Shown in pieces: positions 6,331 through 6,534 of a stretch of DNA of 6,534 nt. The first letter of the stretch is position 1. Every line of letters starts with the position of its first letter. Position numbers and translations under genes: made by a program. This DNA is from Solobacterium sp. (lineage in GTDB: Bacteria; Bacillota_I; Bacilli_A; Erysipelotrichales; Erysipelotrichaceae): NCBI GenBank assembly GCA_017419465.1, contig JAFOLE010000075.1:1-6534 (forward strand). Reading direction: 5' to 3'. Under the pieces are notes generated by a model that saw nothing but the letters and a program-made list of their open reading frames with translations, did not search any database and was not told where the DNA came from.

Positions 6331-6350
6331 AGTGAAGGTTCCCTTTAGAT
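6331..6350 (+). repeat. imperfect direct repeat, copy 1
   Basis: These 20 bases match 6488-6507 at 15 of 20 positions without gaps; both begin AGTGAA and end GAT. The first bases of this copy belong to the 3' arm of a weak hairpin, ACTTGAATT (6310-6318) against AATTTTAAGT (6324-6333), with one bulge and one G-T pair. Confidence 0.35.
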
Positions 6351-6351
6351 G

Positions 6352-6378
6352 AAAGCTCCCTTTGTCAGGGGAGTTTTT
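6352..6378 (+). terminator. intrinsic terminator after the transglutaminase-like gene
   Basis: CTCCC (6356-6360) pairs with GGGAG (6369-6373) around an 8-base loop. The stem can extend with a G-T wobble and A-T pairs (AAA at 6352-6354 against TTT at 6375-6377). TTTTT at 6374-6378 follows. The stem is shorter and the loop larger than in the other two terminators, but its position 46 bases after the stop fits transcription termination. Confidence 0.7.
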
Positions 6379-6462
6379 AATGTCTTAAGGACCTATGCAG
6401 AGCAGAAATGACAGATATAATGGAAGTACAAAGCGAAATGAAAGCGCAGAAAAGCTCGTCCG

Positions 6463-6493
6463 TTCACTGAGGATTTCCAGGATTCTTAGTGAA
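6463..6493 (+). other. 11-bp hairpin in the tail region
   Basis: TTCACTGAGGA (6463-6473) pairs along its full length with TTCTTAGTGAA (6483-6493), using two G-T wobbles, around a 9-base loop. No T run follows, so it is not a classical terminator. The outer 6 bp (TTCACT/AGTGAA) are perfect. It may be a structured RNA element or part of an intergenic repeat. Confidence 0.45.
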
Positions 6494-6507
6494 AGGTCCT
6501 GTTTGAT
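6488..6507 (+). repeat. imperfect direct repeat, copy 2
   Basis: This is the second copy of the 20-base motif at 6331-6350, with 15 of 20 identical positions, 157 bases downstream. Its first six bases (AGTGAA) form the end of the 11-bp hairpin at 6463-6493, so in both copies the motif starts in the 3' arm of a hairpin. Confidence 0.35.
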
Positions 6508-6534
6508 AGGCAGAAGAGTAAGTGCTGCGTGATC

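Larger units (their letters stand above)
6307..6534. other. AT-richer non-coding tail with hairpins
   Basis: This 228-base stretch is about 42% GC by hand count, clearly below the genes before it. Besides the terminator it holds two other hairpin-capable segments (6310-6333 and 6463-6493). An imperfect direct repeat (6331-6350 and 6488-6507) lies at or just after their 3' arms. A TATAAT at 6416-6421 has no matching -35. Short frames are open on both strands toward the right edge, but none has family resemblance or a well-placed ribosome-binding site. I assign no gene here. Confidence 0.5.

Noticed and set aside
6416..6421. TATAAT as a promoter -10 in the tail
   Set aside because: No -35 match lies 16-18 bp upstream (CTATGC at 17 bp) and no TG extension precedes it. 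One perfect hexamer in an AT-rich region is weak evidence.
6395..6532. A 45-codon plus-strand frame (basic product beginning MQSRNDRYNG)
   Set aside because: The only Shine-Dalgarno-like bases (AAGG at 6387-6390) are just 4 bases from the ATG, the product resembles nothing I know, and a frame this short is easily open by chance.
6385..6534. A minus-strand frame open from the right edge for 49 codons, possibly the end of a convergent gene
   Set aside because: The hydrophobic product (ending FLLCIGP) has no recognisable motif, and the competing plus-strand frame is equally open. Sequence beyond 6534 is needed to decide.

Overview
The window reads as ordinary chromosome from a Bacillota (Firmicutes) bacterium. 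The main reason is the plus-strand order secG, rnr, smpB, a gene cluster well known in that phylum. AGGAG-like ribosome-binding sites, a TATAAT promoter with an extended -10, and short GC-rich hairpins followed by T runs fit this. Base composition is moderate, and some coding lines are near 60% GC. An Erysipelotrichia- or Clostridia-like host is possible, but the sequence alone does not settle it. The A-type flavodiiron protein suggests an anaerobe or aerotolerant anaerobe that must dispose of O2 or NO.

Layout, all on the plus strand. Positions 1-53 hold a hairpin, possibly the end of an upstream transcript. Positions 54-617 encode a small two-helix membrane protein with a complete GIY-YIG nuclease motif set. 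Positions 698-1900 encode a flavodiiron protein (FprA/ROO type). The gap at 1901-1968 carries the best promoter in the window. It drives secG (1969-2190), which is followed by a strong intrinsic terminator at 2202-2230. rnr (RNase R, 2255-4531) and smpB (4509-4979) overlap by 23 bp. smpB is closed by a second strong terminator (4983-5010). Positions 5053-6306 encode a membrane-anchored transglutaminase-like protein. The last 228 bases are AT-richer and carry a terminator, further hairpins and an imperfect 20-base direct repeat, with no convincing gene.

How the genes work together. SmpB and RNase R both act in trans-translation: SmpB delivers tmRNA to stalled ribosomes and RNase R degrades the defective message. 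The overlap suggests they are made together. SecG belongs to the SecYEG translocon and probably shares the 1908-1936 promoter with rnr-smpB, with the terminator at 2202-2230 setting how much transcription reaches rnr. The flavodiiron protein, the GIY-YIG protein and the transglutaminase-like protein look like independent neighbours. The tmRNA gene (ssrA) is not recognisable in the window.

I found no CRISPR array, transposase, phage gene, tRNA or rRNA. The most unusual items are the membrane-anchored GIY-YIG protein, the terminator inside the secG-rnr unit, and the repeated hairpin-plus-motif pattern in the 3' tail.
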